Shown: positions 23,091-37,300 of the stretch, piece after piece
Numbering within the stretch: position 1 is the stretch's first letter
Layout of the letters: every line of letters starts with the position of its first letter
Origin: Schistosoma mansoni
Taxonomy: Eukaryota > Platyhelminthes > Trematoda > Strigeidida > Schistosomatidae
Assembly (NCBI RefSeq): GCF_000237925.1
Contig: NC_031500.1
Location: forward strand, 19,369,753-19,433,752
Length of the DNA stretch: 64,000 nucleotides
Direction: 5' to 3'
The notes under the pieces: model-generated
Seen by the model: the letters and a program-made list of their open reading frames with translations, nothing else
What the model was told of the DNA's origin: nothing
Database searches by the model: none
Made by a program: the position numbers and the translations under genes

Positions 23091-24030
23091 TCAGTTGGTA
23101 ATGAGACAGTTCAGAAGATATTCAGTTTCAATAGAAAAATACTTCAGTTTGCTGCAATTATAAAGTTAAAAATAGCGCACAAAATAATAGCTGCGTTACA
23201 CTGCAGTTGGGGTTTTGGCGGGTTGTTCATCAGTCAGAGTGTTCATTGCCTTGTTCAGATTATTTGATAGGTTTTGGGGTAAGCTTGTCGTGAAATGCTT
23301 CTTTGGTATAGATATAAATTTTCAAGCCACTTAAAGAAATCGAGAGACAAGAGGTTTGTCAGAAAGAAAAGGATTGTAATTTCATTGACCTAAACTTACA
23401 TTACCTCAGTTTCCTTTGTTCCTTCCAAAACTGGTATTATTTCCTACAAATTCGGGTCACCACAGTGTTTTCCACAAATTTTGAGACGTATGGTCAATAA
23501 TATTATAATAAATGTATAATTGAAATTCTGCACTACCTAGTATTTTGTGTTATGGTGCTACTCGTTGTTATCAATCGTCACCTAGTCACATCTTGCGATT
23601 CTTCCCTTATCATTCATCCTCACTGTGGAGCTTCGCGGATTTGCGTTTGTCCACGTTAAACACAGCGAGGTCAGGTAATTAAGACAGATTCTAGGTTATT
23701 AGTAGTATTGGTACCAGTAGTCAGAAATACTTAGTACAAAACTATGTTAACTGATGATAACGTCTTGTTAATTTGCTGTTCGGAAATACAGGAGTGATGA
23801 GATTTTGGTCCAAAAATTCAATCTCCAGAATTTATGAAGACATTAGTCATTCAGTAATCATCGTTGTAAGATGTGAGACGAATTTACATCAGTCTTAGTT
23901 GCTGCAACCAACATAAATACAACAAGAGAAAATCAGTAGGTTACGAAGCATCCTTTTGAAGACTAGAATCCAATGAATATCTAGAGATGAGAAATACAAT
24001 CAAAAAGGTGGACGGAAATCGTGAAATTTA
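23091..24030. other. No gene seen
   Basis: AT-rich spacer between the CR1 pair and an RTE-1 fragment. No exon could be supported, although it may hold the 5' end of the BRD10-like gene. Confidence 0.45.
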
Positions 24031-24032
24031 TT

Positions 24033-24510
24033 TATTTAAACACAAATATTGGTGCAAGGGGGCACCAGATTTATATGCGCCACACAAAACAATGAAAATG
24101 GGAGGAAAAAGGGGGTAAGATGCATTAAAAAAATAAGAGTATTGGTTGCGGAAACTGAAATATACAACCAGGAGAACTCTCTCAATTAAGGAGGTTATAA
24201 CCACTCTTTATGCAGAAAATAAAATGTTACAACAGGATCGCCATTGGCTTCTGTTCTGAGCCATATCTGATAACGTCTCTAGCCACTGTGTGGCACCATC
24301 TCTCAGACTGCAGCCAGGGAGTCGTGAAGGACCAACAGAAGCCAACCATTTGCAGCTTTCTTTCATACCACGACACCATGTCATGCATCGTGAAAACCCA
24401 AAAACGACATTTAGTTATGGATTTAGAGATAAATAGGACAAACACAGCTAGACTATTGACCAAACTTGTGTTGCGTCGTCCAGCGTCTGACATTGGTCAC
24501 AAGCATTACA
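24033..24510 (-). repeat. RTE-1 LINE 3' fragment
   Basis: Shares its 3' tail (TTATTTATTTAAACACAAATATTGGTGCAAGG) and the end of the ORF (CGCCATTGGCTTCTGTTCTGAG on the plus strand) with 26195-29480. Internal frameshifts. Confidence 0.7.
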
Positions 24511-24812
24511 TATGTCCCAACCAGGAAATATGCAATTATCCACACTATGTCAGTAGTCAGTGATATCATGTTCTAATGCTGGTTTAAGTTGCTAATCCTA
24601 GTTCAATGCCAGCTTACATTGGTTGTCAGAGCAGGTAATAGTTGAGGCTTGTGTAACAGATGTCCTAACCACCTTATTCAATAAATCTTCTTAGTCCCAC
24701 CAACGGGCTTAATGATTCATCATTTGTAACTAAATCCTACAGTTTCTTACCAATTTTCGTTGCTATTAAGACATTAACTGAAATTCCACTTGTATTTCGT
24801 TGTTCATAGGAC

Positions 24813-24990
24813 GTATTTATCTATTTATTCAAACACATAGACATCGGTACAAGGAAGCACCAAATATATGTGCGTAACTTCAATGTGTGAGGGCTGAAAT
24901 ACTACCGGGGCGCTCATGTGCGAGCATTTCGGGAGGGAGAGCTGAGTCTCCCCATCCTCGACCGTACCATAGCATTTGATGAGCATAGGA
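24813..24990 (+). repeat. Family C copy with internal deletion
   Basis: Keeps the left end and the right section (GAGCATTTCGGGAGGGAGAG...CCGTACCATAGCATTTGATG) but lacks the middle. Confidence 0.6.
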
Positions 24991-25122
24991 TGTGCTCAAA
25001 AGAGATCTTTGGTCTTAATAATTTAGCGACATGAGTTATAGTCTAAGAAAATTTTACTACTTGGCTGTTTAATATTTTCTTGTAAGAGATACGGTAACAT
25101 ATTTTCATGTTATTAATTTCAG

Positions 25123-25327
25123 ATATTCATTCAATGGTCTAATCGTAAATTGGAAATGGATTCGCACGAACAAAACCCAGAAGTCAGTTTGTCCTGGGAA
25201 ATCCTTGAGAGTTTGATGTCACGACAACATGCTCAAGTAAATTACCTGTTTATGGATGATCCTGAACCGGTAAAAGGGAACAATGACAACAAAAATGTAG
25301 CAACAGTCCCTATTAGTCTCAAAAGAA
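25123..25327 (+). CDS. BRD10: BRD10-like exon a
   Basis: Acceptor TTAATTTCAG, donor GTAAGT at 25328. 68 codons plus one base. Contains [15 protein letters not shown] and [11 protein letters not shown], plausible as the start of a bromodomain. A stop (TAA 25114) lies just upstream in frame, so the exon needs splicing from 5' or starts at ATG 25156. Confidence 0.7.
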
Positions 25328-28300
25328 GTAAGTTGTTGGATTAGACGTTTTTGGTTTATATACATTGTCAGGGCCTTTACAGTCAGCTTAGGACCAAAAC
25401 ACCATGGTAATAGCTGTAGGGCTACTGGTTATTCTGTTTATTCCCTTCCAACGCGTAGTTTATAAGTAGCATTTCTAGCATGTATACTGAGGATTGATTT
25501 TTATTTACTAAGAGTGATACCTTACGTTCTCAACCTTGGAATATCTTAAATATGAGTACTAGATGGTACAAAATCCGTATATGAAACCAACTAATTAATA
25601 GAAATCATCTAAGAACCTGAAGTTTATTTGTTTAAACATAAATATTGGTACAAAGAGGCACCGAATGCATATGCACCACACTTCATCATCCGATGTGTGA
25701 GGGCTTGTATAAGACCCGTGCCTCCAAACCGAAGCAGGACCTGAAGTACTACTACTAGTCGAGATGTATCACTGGAGTTTAGCACTATTTTTATTTTCGA
25801 TGAGTAAATTTAGTCTTGTAAAAAGTTGTAAAATAGTGCCCGCCTCTAAAGTCGTTTAGTGTTTACTGTGTTCTAGCTGTTAAATTATGTAATTATGTGA
25901 TACACGCACTTGGACACGTAAACCCTTGTTAACAGGTCATTTGTCAGATTACCTAGGTCATCACAGTAAAGCTTCACCCTAGAATGCTGTCTATAATGAT
26001 ATCCAAATAATTATCAACATTTTGCTTTTAAACATTAGTTGCCTGCTTCTCACTGAAAATTTTTTGGTATTAGCCTCTTTTAGAGGATTGTCTTATATTT
26101 TTTCCAAACAATGAACTCGGTATGAATGGAACAGTGTGAAAAACAAACAGATGATAGTGCTATAGAACAGCAATCAAAGGAAGATTTATTTTACTTATTT
26201 TATTTAAACACATATATATTGGTACAAAAGGGCACCAGATACATATGCGCCACACAAAATAATGAAAGTAGGAAGAGAAGGGATGAAAAGACTCTTTCAG
26301 TTAAGAAAGTTAGAATCACTCTTTATGTAGAAAGTAAAAGAAGGTTGCAGCAGGATCGCCACTGGCTTCTATTCTGAGCCATATCTGATAACGTCTCTAG
26401 CCACTGTGTTGCACCATCTCTCGGACCCCAACCAGGGAGTCGTGAAGGACCAACAGAAGCTAGCCCTTTGCAGCTTTCTTTCATGCCACGACACCATGTC
26501 ATACACTGACCTCCTCTCCGCTTTTTCCAACCAGTCCCAGAGTCGGCAAATAATGTACGACGTGGAAGTCTCTGGGACGACATTCGTAAAACATGTCCAA
26601 GCCACCGAAGTCGGTGTTTCAAGATGGTGACACCAATTGAATTATCGTCTCTGCGCCCGAACACACGATGCTGAACCTCTGCATTACTAATATGGTGTTG
26701 CCACTGGATGTCAGCAATCCTTCGGAGACAACGATGATCGAACACAGAGAGACGTCTAACATCCTCAAATCGGAGAGGCCAGGTTTCACAAGCATAGAGC
26801 AAAACTGCTCTCACCGACGCGTTGTAGATCCGACCTTTTACAGCCAGACTAACATCACGAAGGCGCCAAAGATGGCCCAGATTGGCATAAGCCGCTCTGG
26901 CTTTCATTATACGTGCATCAATCTCATCACTCACGCTACCACCAGCACTTATATAGCTATCTAGATACACGAACTTCTCAACTACTTCAATCTGCTCACC
27001 ATCTAGGGTGAGTGCAGGATGAGAATCCTGCCAGTCTTGTAGGAGTACTTTGCACTTGGAGGGTGCAAAGCACATGCCGTACCTGCGGACACTGATTGCC
27101 AACTGATTAAGTGCGAATTGCATGCCATTGGGCATTATCGCACAGTAAGACAATATCATCCGCATACTCGAGGTCGAGAAGTCGTTCTCCAGGCAACATA
27201 TCCACACCGCCATTACTTACATCCATCAGAGCTGTTTCCAGGATGTCGTCGATGGCAAAGTTGAAGAGGAATGGTGAGATCGGGCAACCCTGTCTAACTC
27301 CACTGCTCGAATGAACAAGGGAGAAAGGTGGTTGTATGCCCTCACTCTGCCTGAGGTGTTCGTATACAGGGCCTTTAAGATGTTAATGAACTTCTCAGAC
27401 ACACCCTTCTTCAATAGACAATCCCAGAGAACAGTCCTGTCCAAGGAATCGAAGGCCGCCCTGATATCAAGAAACACTACGATTGTTGGCCTGCGATAAG
27501 TATGACGGTGTTCTAACATTTGGCGGAGGGTGAAGATGTGATCAATGCATCCTCGACCAGAACGAAAACCAGCCTGCTCCTGGCGAGTCAATCGTTCTCG
27601 GGTTTTAAACAACCTACGAAGAATGATAGAAGCCAATAGTTTGGACGCAATCGGAAGTAGACTTATCCCCCGATAGTTATTACAGGAACAACGTGAACCC
27701 TTTTTAAAGATAGGGACGACTATCGACTCATTCCATGATGTTGGAACACTTTCTTGTTCCCAAACCTTTCCAAACAACACAGTCAATTCCTTAGCCATAA
27801 AGTCACCACCATCTTTAAAAAGAGCCGGAGGTAAGTCATCTGGGCCCGGTGATTTGTAGCGCTTCAAGATTTGGAGTTCCTTGCGGACTTCCGCCTCGTT
27901 TGGTGGATCATTCGTCACCGGCCATGGAGGGAAGGACAATCTGGTCGATGTTGCCGGAGCAGCAGGCCAGTTGAACTGCCCTTCGAAGAATTCCACCCAT
28001 CGTCCAAGACGATAGATGTTAGTGATTGGCATCCCGTCATCCTCACAGATTGTTTCACTCACACCAAACTTCTTGCTGCTAGTAGCTCGGATGAGTTGGA
28101 AGAGCTTCCGGCAGTTACCAGATGCAGCTGCTTCTTCCATCTCATTAGCACGCTCCGACCACCAGGCTTCTCGGTCCTTACGCAAGCTTTGCCCAATTTC
28201 ATTACGTAACAGCCTTCGTTTGTGGTCAAACTCACGGTCACCCGGAGTAGACCGACGGACTTCCATCAGTTGTAAGGAGCCAGAAGAAACCCAGTGCTTG

Positions 28301-31300
28301 TAAGCGGGACGTTTCGCGAAGCTGCAAGCGACTTTACTCGTCATTTTCATGGCGTCGTGAAGATGCAACCAATGCTCATCTATACTTTTCGGTGGGATGG
28401 TAGCTAGCCTAGAGGCTAGCTCCGCTCGATACTTACTTGCAACAGAAGTTGCAGCCAGTTTACTAATATCAATCCGTTGGTGGTGGTCAATCCTTCGGCC
28501 ACTGAAAAGTAAGGTGAGATTGGCGCAAACACGGGCATGATGAGAGTCCAGATAGGTACTCCAAAAGGAGCGGCAGTCTTGTACACAACCACGCCAGCGG
28601 CAGCTGATCGCGATGTGATCAATCTGAGTCTAGGCTTGGGAGGCAGAGGAAGGACGCCAGGTGGCACACCGGCGATGACGGTGCCGGAAGTTAGTGCTGG
28701 CCAGAAACAGGTTGTGATCTGTGCACAGTTGCAGCAAACGGTCCCCGTTATCTGTCCTGCGACCAACAAGTCCCCATCGGCCACCTAATGGACTCTCTTC
28801 TGTGCCTAGACGCCCGACCTGTGCATTCAAGTCTCCGGCTAGTACTACAATATCTGTCGAGCGCGCTTTCTGGAGAAGAACTGTTAACTGGTGGTAAAGC
28901 TCATCCTTGATTGCATCCGGGCTGCAATCTGTTGGGGCATAGGCGGAGATGACGAAAAGACATCGTTTCTCATGCCGATTTCTTCCCACTTTGATGGAAC
29001 TTTCTAATCTAACAGCACATAACCGACTGTTAATGGGGATCCAATCGATTAGTGCTGCCTCAGCCCTAGTGCTTAGTGCAACACCAACGCCAGCAAGACC
29101 AGACGAAGATGCCACAGAGTCTCCGGATAAGCGCACGTGAAACAAGCTTTTCGAAGCGACAGATGGAGAGCGAATTTGTAGTACTTCACTAGAGTCTTGA
29201 ATACGGGTCTCGGATAGACAGCAAACATCACCATTAAGACTTTCTAAAGACATAGCCATCCCCATCTGTTGTCCGATCTGCATTAGTGTGCGAACGTTGA
29301 AGGAAGCCAGCTTGAGCGGCGTACGTGGTTTCAGAAAGACTGCTTCAGTATTCGTAATCGGTGGAAGCATTCACTTTCAACCAGACAGTGACTGGAGATC
29401 GTTTAGATAGGACAGAGCTTCCACCATGGGCGAGCTACTGCATAAGTTGGAAAGGAAGGATACACAATTTGGGAATAAAGGGAGTGAAAAAGCGACATAG
29501 TAAATAATAGTAATAATAATAACAATAATAATAATGGTAATAATCATATTAATAATGTAAATTGTCTTGCTTCTAGTATGAGCGAGGATAGTATCGTCAA
29601 TAGAATTCATCATTTCATTTATTTGTGTGTGAGCTGTGATACTGCCCAAGTGCCCAAACTATAGCAGGTGGTTTTCTTAGGGGACCATACCCGAAGCCTT
29701 TGACCTAAAGGTCTGATCTACAAGGCAGTGTAGCATCGTAAGGAGATGTGGTCTCATGGTAGACGGTGACCAACGATTGATTCATACGCCATTTGTTCCG
29801 TCAGGATACTGGAGCCCATGTGCACCATTGGTTTGGAATCAGGGTTTTCCAACCACCCTAGGTGGATTCTCCGTGTCCACTAACCTGGTTAAAGCGCCGG
29901 ACATTCGCTTTTCGTCCTCTCAATTTCGTAAACAACAGTAGTGCCGCGAGAAGGCAGTGAGTAGGACTTCCCTGGCAGAAGCTATAGACTGTTGGCCATG
30001 TGAGGGCATTTCGAGAGGGAGAGTTGACTCTCCCCACTCTCGGCCGTACCAGGGCATTTGGGGGCCAAAGGAAGATTAAAGGGTTCAATTCAAATAAAGG
30101 TGAAAAGAAAGTTCCTTATCAAATCTTATGCTTACTGCTTGTCTGGAAATAAGAAGAAAATATTAGAATTCATACCAATTTCTCATGACGTCCCATTATT
30201 TTACTGATCATTAGGCTGGATGATCACTGTATCTCCATCCTGGAAGTTTTAAGTTATCAGATAATAATCTGACAGGAAACCTATAACTTCGATATAGTGT
30301 TTCTAGCTGCTTATATTCAGCTAGGTATATTTTAGTTAGTGAGTAAATCAATGCTTCCTTTAATATCTGACCTATTATCGATTGATATAACAATAAAAAA
30401 AGGTACCATACCATTTTATTGAAACTAAGAACAAGATATGAAGTTTTTTCTGCTATCTATTAATTAATTGGTCTATTCCAATGGGGAATATACGTTTTCG
30501 GTGGAGTTCAAGATGGACCCTTCCAATGATTGTCAAAAACCATGCAGAATAGGTTTGTGGTATCTTTATTGGTTAAATCCAACTATGCAATATTTAATAA
30601 TGTCTGCTAATCCGTCGATTTAATTAACATAATGGTCTTATCATCAACTTACTCGATGTAGCCCCATTAACACTTCAAACTGGACTAAGTAGTACTTCTG
30701 TACTACCTGTAATTGTGTCATTTATAACCGTTCTGTTTCTTTAAATTTTTTTATTTGTAGTGAATGAGAAATTTTTAAATGGTACTTATCGTGGTATACG
30801 CGAATTTGTTTGTGATTTCCGTTTGATGTTATTAAATTGTTATCGTCACAATGGAATCTCTTCACGTATTGGACGTTGTGCTGAGAAATTAGAATTGTTG
30901 CTGGAGCAAAAACTCCAACTTTTATCTCCGTAATTTAAATTATAGTGTAGCGTTTATTATTTTATTGCTTTGTGTGACTTCAAGTCTTTACTGTTAATTT
31001 AGATATGTCTACTTAAAATTTATAGAACAATGAAGGATCTTCGTTTAATACCGTTGTTTATAACTGACATTTCCACGTTTATTGTAAATGCTTAATTTGT
31101 GTTATTGGAGGTTTTAATAGAACTGTTGATCGACTAATTTCATTCGGTTAAACGCTTTAAACGTAGGTACTGGAGATTCTGGGTGATATGGCTCGGAATT
31201 GATCACAATGGCGTAGGTGTATACACTCTTTGTCTTTCCTTAAACCATGAGATTAAAATTGCTTTATACCTTTGTTTCTATGAACTAATTCTTCCTTCCT

Positions 31301-34300
31301 GTATTATATATCCTTATACCCAATCTTCCTTATGTATATTACTACCAATGAAGTAACTGCTTCTATGAATTTAGTTTTCATCTTTTTGTGCTAATGAGAT
31401 GTGGCAACTTGAACCAATGCATATATGTGCCTAGTCCTACGTTTTAGCTGACTGACTGAGGTACTGTAAATTTGATTGGTTAGCCTTCATTTTACTAAAT
31501 AAGTTGATTCTTTCATGCTCAAATAAATAAAGTATTGACTTAGTGATTAAAGCGTTCAACTCCATGTGATTAAGTTACGAGTGTGAATATTACCTTCATT
31601 TGCATAGCCCGTCAATCACATAAAACGATGTAACTCATTTGGTTACTAAGTTTATTTATCCCAACTGAATTTTGTTCAATATAGAGTGATTAAATCGGTT
31701 TTATTTGATCGATGATGGTAGAATTAGTTGCTGCTACATTGACGTGGTGGTCGAGCTTGCCTATAATGATGAACCAATCGAGCTATACTGGCTGGAAAAA
31801 TCGTTCCACAAGGTCCTACCATGCCAGACAGGTCGTACTGCTGCCTGTACAAAAGTGTGACGGCAGTAAGGTGTTTCCTCCAGACAACCAGCATAACAGC
31901 GATGCTGCCTTCCCACAAGGAGCGGTTGGGTTAGAAGAGGTCGACTCTAAAAATGCACACCTCGCCTTATCCCACGGATATCCGTCTCCGGCGGTAAGGT
32001 CCTTTGAAGAACGGAGCTAACACGTCAAAAATTCCCCACAAAAATGCCGTATGTGACTGACCTCAAGCAGTTATCCCTTGGGCACTGCCGTCACGCTTGC
32101 AGGTCGTTATGACCAACACTAATCCAACTTCTTTTTCAGGTCCCTCAAGAAATACCCTTCCACGGTGTGGGCAGCCGGGAAGTGATAACTACCCTCATAC
32201 CTATAACAGCATTTAAGATCACTGTATTCTTAATCAATCTCAGAATTAGTTGAGACTAATCTATTTTAGTTTTTTCGTGTCGCAGGAAATATCTAGTTAA
32301 GAACGTGATTGAATCAAGTGTAAAAAGATCCATATATCGTTCAGTGCATGATAGTTAGATGCAATATATATAATGAGTAAATTAAATGTAATATTTCATC
32401 TTAAATAATTTTAAACAGTTAGATCAATAATTCCATAACTGATAGTTCAAATCTTGTACTTACTTACTTACTCCTGTTACCCCTCATGGAGTAGCATAGG
32501 CCGCTCACCAGCATTCTCCATCCAACTCTGTCCTGGGCAATCCTTTCCAGTTCTGTTCTGTTCTGAATAATGCTTTGATTATTTCGGATCCATGAGATTC
32601 CCATTCTACAAGTTCATTTCGTGCTTCTCTGGACAGCATTAGAGCGACTCCCTGAGTGTGTGGAGCATTTTCCCCTTCATGACCGGAGTACAGCAGCATC
32701 TCTCCCGTACTTAAATCTTGTACATGTTCTATTATTTGAACCTGTTGTTTACATTGCAAAAAGTTGAAACTATCACTTGTCAAAATATACATTCGTATTA
32801 CAAGTTGTCAATGACAATATGTATCTGTATACGCAGCTTTGTCAAGTTACTTTATATTATTTTTGAATTTCTTCATTTATAACGTTTTAGTGAAATTAGA
32901 ACTAAAGCATCGATACAATCGACGCTTGGATTTGGTACAGCTGAAGATGAGTTACTGGATTGTGGTAAGTGAATATGTTTATCATGGTCTAAAATTCTTT
33001 ACTGGTATCAGTTACTTCTCAGATGATTTTTACAAGCTGAATGAAATCAGTTGGACAATTGTCATTACATAAAAACACTAACTTCCAGTTGGATTTCCGA
33101 AGAAATGTAAACTATCTCATTGGTGGTCATAATATAGTTTTGATCACTGACTTGAGATGTTAATTAATATAGTTTGAAATCAGTCTCACTAGGGCAGTTA
33201 GATTAGTTATTTGGTTTCTGTCTTATGCATAGTATGACCCCACATTTTGGGTTCTCCTATTCTATTAGTTTCTTTTAAACTCTATATCTTGTGTTTAAAA
33301 TTTTGCCTTTTTTTGTAAGAAGCCAGATACCTCTAGTGATTCTGATTGCTCGTAGGGAACACCTTACCGCCATCATACTCATGTACAGCTGGTAGTACAA
33401 CTCCGGACCTGAAATTTATTGCTTTCGGTTTTACCGATATTCAACCGACTAGCCTGGTATATTAGAAATTCAAGGGACAAGTGTTTCAACCAGTGAAACT
33501 CGATTGGGTCATCATAATAAGGAAAATTAACCGTCACGTCAAGGCAGCAGCAATCATGTGAACTGGAGACTACTCCCAAGCTGTCTCATCCTGATCTATA
33601 TATAATTTTATTTCTTTATTTATTTGGTCGCTCAAACATTGGTATGAAGGGGGAACCAACATATATATGTACCACACAAATAAGTTATTCAATTAGTGTT
33701 TAGACTTGGATACTGTCCAAGTTCCTGGACCAAAATAAGTGGTCTTCTTAGGGGGCTACTCCCTGTGCTTTTGACCTAGCAGTCTAATCCATAAGGTAGT
33801 GGGGCAATATTAGGAGATGCAGTCCCATGGTAGCTGGTGATCAAAACTAGGCTCAGACGCCATTTGTTCCGTTAGGATCCTGATGTCCATATGCACCAGT
33901 GGTTCGGAGTCAGGGTTTTCCAACTCTCCTAGATGGGTCGTCCGTACTTAACAGCCCCGTTTAGGCGCCTGACATTCGCTTTTAGTCCTGTCAGTTTCGT
34001 AATCAAAAGTTAAAACGCTTCTTATGGATGTTAAATAAACAGTTAAGTTTTTTTCATATTTGCTATTACTCACTAATGTTGATTCGTGACAGAAATCATT
34101 CTTTATATAGTTGTGCTTAGTTTCGATTTTTATTAATCGCATATAATTTTTTCCAAAACTTTAGGTGTAAATCGTCGTCGAAGTTCTGGACGTTTATTCC
34201 TTTCTGGTGATACACGTCAATTAACACCGATGCGCGCTATCATTGAAGAGTTAGAACATGTTACACATCCTGGTTCTGGTGGGGGTATCGCCGCATCATT

Positions 34301-37300
34301 AATTTCAAATAGTATAGATTCAAATAATTCTATGCCATCTAACCAACAACAGTCAGCTACTACTACTAATATTACTAATAATTTAAGTATAGATGAAAAT
34401 GTCGGTTTAATTATAGCTAGATTAAGTTTATGGGAGCGTAGACGACATGAAGAAGAATTATTAGATTCATGGAATGAATGGTGGATTGAGAAAAATGGAC
34501 CTAAATTGCAAGAAATTATATACAATATACCAGAAGTTAGTCAAGTTTATTGTTTTACTCTAATATTCAGATATCTTGATAGGGATTTAGTTTGTTGTTT
34601 ATTTTCGTTGTATTTCCTTAAAAAAATTTATTTGTCAATGTCATTCATTGTTGTTTATTTATTTAAACACATAAATATTGGTACAAGGAAGCACCAGATA
34701 CATATGCACTGCACAAATCTCATTCGGTTTGTGTGAGGGCTGGAATACTGCCCAGATGCCCAAACTGAAGCAGGTGGTTTTCTTAGGGGGCCACACCCAG
34801 AGCCTTTGACCTAAAGGTCTAATCCACAAGGCAATGGAGCATCGTCAACAGATGCAGTCCCATAGTAGCCGGTGACCAACGATTGGTTCATACGCCGTTT
34901 GTTCCGTCAGGATACTGGAGCCCATGTGCACCATTGGTTTAGAATCAGGGTTTTTCAACTCTCCTAGGTGGACTTTCCGTGTCCACCAACGCGGTTAAGG
35001 CGCCGTACATTCTCTTTTCGTCCTCTCAATTTCGTAAACAACAATAATGCCTCGAGAAGGCAGTGAGTAGGACTTCCCTGGCAGAAGCTATAGACTGTTG
35101 GCCATGTGAAAGCATTTCGAGAGGGAGGGTGGACCCTTCCCACTTTCGACCGTACCAGGGCATTTGAGGGCTCGATAGTGACTAGCAGTGGTATCCAGGA
35201 CGAACGTTTCGTCCTGTTTGGGACTCGTTATCTGGATGTACCTGTCTCTGAGTTTATGTTCACTCTGGGACTCGAACCCAGTACCTTTCGCTTCAAACGT
35301 CATCAAGTTATCCACTCGGTCACTGAGTCCTAAATGGAGATCTGGTAAGAGGTAACAATTTATATGGTTGTACATTCCCAGAAGTTAACTTTAATGCTTA
35401 ATTTCCTTACACATATAAACTGAATTATTACAACATACCTTATTGTATATATGTATACATATTTTTTAGTTATTAGAAGTCTATCAATTCTTATGGCTAG
35501 CTGATCCTTTTTTGGGTATTAGTGATTGTTTAACAATTTATAGTAATAAAAATAATAACAACAACAACAATAATCATAATCTCATTGTCAATTCATTGAA
35601 CAATACAAATCATTCACGTAATTTATCGTTATTCGACTTAGAAATTGGATTATGCTCAGCTCCACAAGCTAGTCTAGTATTAAATGTTTGTATGTCTAAT
35701 CTATTAGCTACACCAAAAGAAAGAAATCAAATTGTTGCTGTATTAAACAATAATAATAGTAATAATAATGGTAACAATGTTACCTGTAATCTTAATATTG
35801 GAGCAGATTCTGGTACAGATTGTATTTCTTCAACAAGACGATCTCGTAATCTATCAAATACATCTACATTACCTGTCATTGATTATGATGTATGGGAACG
35901 TCGATTATCTAGTCGTATTGATTCATGGTATCGTTTATTTTGGGAAAAAGGCAAAGGTGTTGTTGAATGGGTAAGTTGTATGAACTTTCTTCTTCATAGA
36001 ATATTTATTTAATGGTTTTCTTTTGTTTTCGTCTTTGGAAAAAAAGTTGATTTGATGTCAATCAGTCGTGGAGATAAGAGAGTTATTAGGTGTAGAAAGG
36101 ATTTGAATATGACCAACTTGGTCTCGTGTGCAGTTACGGGTATGAGGGCTAATATCACTTCCCGGTTGTCCACACCGTGGAAGGGTATTTCTTGAGGGAC
36201 CTGAAAAAGAAGTTGGATTAGTGTTGGTCATAACGACCTGCAAGCGTGACGGCAGTGCCCAAGGGATAACTGCTTGAGGTCAGTCACATACGACATTTTT
36301 GTGGGGGATTTTTGACGTGTTAGCTCCGTTCTTCAAAGGACCTTACCGCCGGAGACGGATATCCGTGGGATAAGGCGAGGTGTGCATTTTTAGAGTCGAC
36401 CTCTTCTAACCCAACCGCTCCTTGTGGGAAGGCAGCATCGCTGTTATGCTGGTTGTCTGGAGGAAACACCTTACTGCCGTCACACTTTTGTACAGTCAGC
36501 AGTACAACTTCGCCTTCGGACCTTTGGTTTGCTGCTTTTAGTCTTACCGGTCTTCAACCGACTTGTCTGGCATGGTAGGACCTTGTGGAACGATTTTTCC
36601 AGCCAGTATAGCTCGATTGGTTCATCATTATAGGTAATCTCGACCACCACTTCAATGTAGCAGCAACTAATTCTACCATCATCAATCAAATAAAATCGAT
36701 TTGGTAATGATAATAATAATGGGAGAAACAGTTCAATTAGGAAAAATACAACGAGAAAGATTTTTTTCAGTTACAGAAGTCACTTTCACTTTTATGGATA
36801 AAGTAAAAGAAAGTTACAGCGGGAACATCGCCACTGGCTTCTGTTTTGAGCCGTATCTAATAGCGTCGTCTGCCATTGTGTTGTACCATCTCTAGGATCT
36901 CATCTATGGAGTCGTGAAGGACCGACAGACGCCAAACATATACAGCTTCCTTTCAAAACACTACATATGTCATAAACTGACCAACTTTCTACTTTTTCAA
37001 ACCAGCCTCATCGTCAGCAAACGATATACAACGATGAGAATATTGTCTCAGGTACATTCACTGTTTTTTCTCCTAAATGTTGAATGCTATCTCTAGACTA
37101 GCCCATGATATTGTCTGGTTTGTTGATGGGCAGTGAAATATTTTAGTGCACTGATCATTTCATTTTCTTGAAAGCCTCATCATGGGAGGTGGATTGTTTT
37201 TATGGTTGACGAAATCTTGACATGGATATTGTGTTTATACAATTCCTATAATATTCTGTATTTTTTTTCTGTTGATAGGCTACACGTCGTTTAGGTTTAT

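Larger units (their letters stand above)
26195..29480 (-). mobile_element. RTE-type LINE (RTE-1), near full length, frameshifted
   Basis: About 3.3 kb in antisense in the first seen intron of the BRD10-like gene. Endonuclease (29370-28630), linker, reverse transcriptase (28368-27160) and C-terminal region (27213-26323) are all present but in different frames. The 3' end is TATGTGTTTAAATAAAATAAG-like and AT-rich, without a long poly(A). Resembles the SR2/Perere group of schistosome RTE elements. Confidence 0.85.

Noticed and set aside
30929-34165. Direct splice of BRD10-like exon b to exon d
   Set aside because: Phase 2 to phase 1 breaks the frame with a stop; the 74-nt exon c is required.
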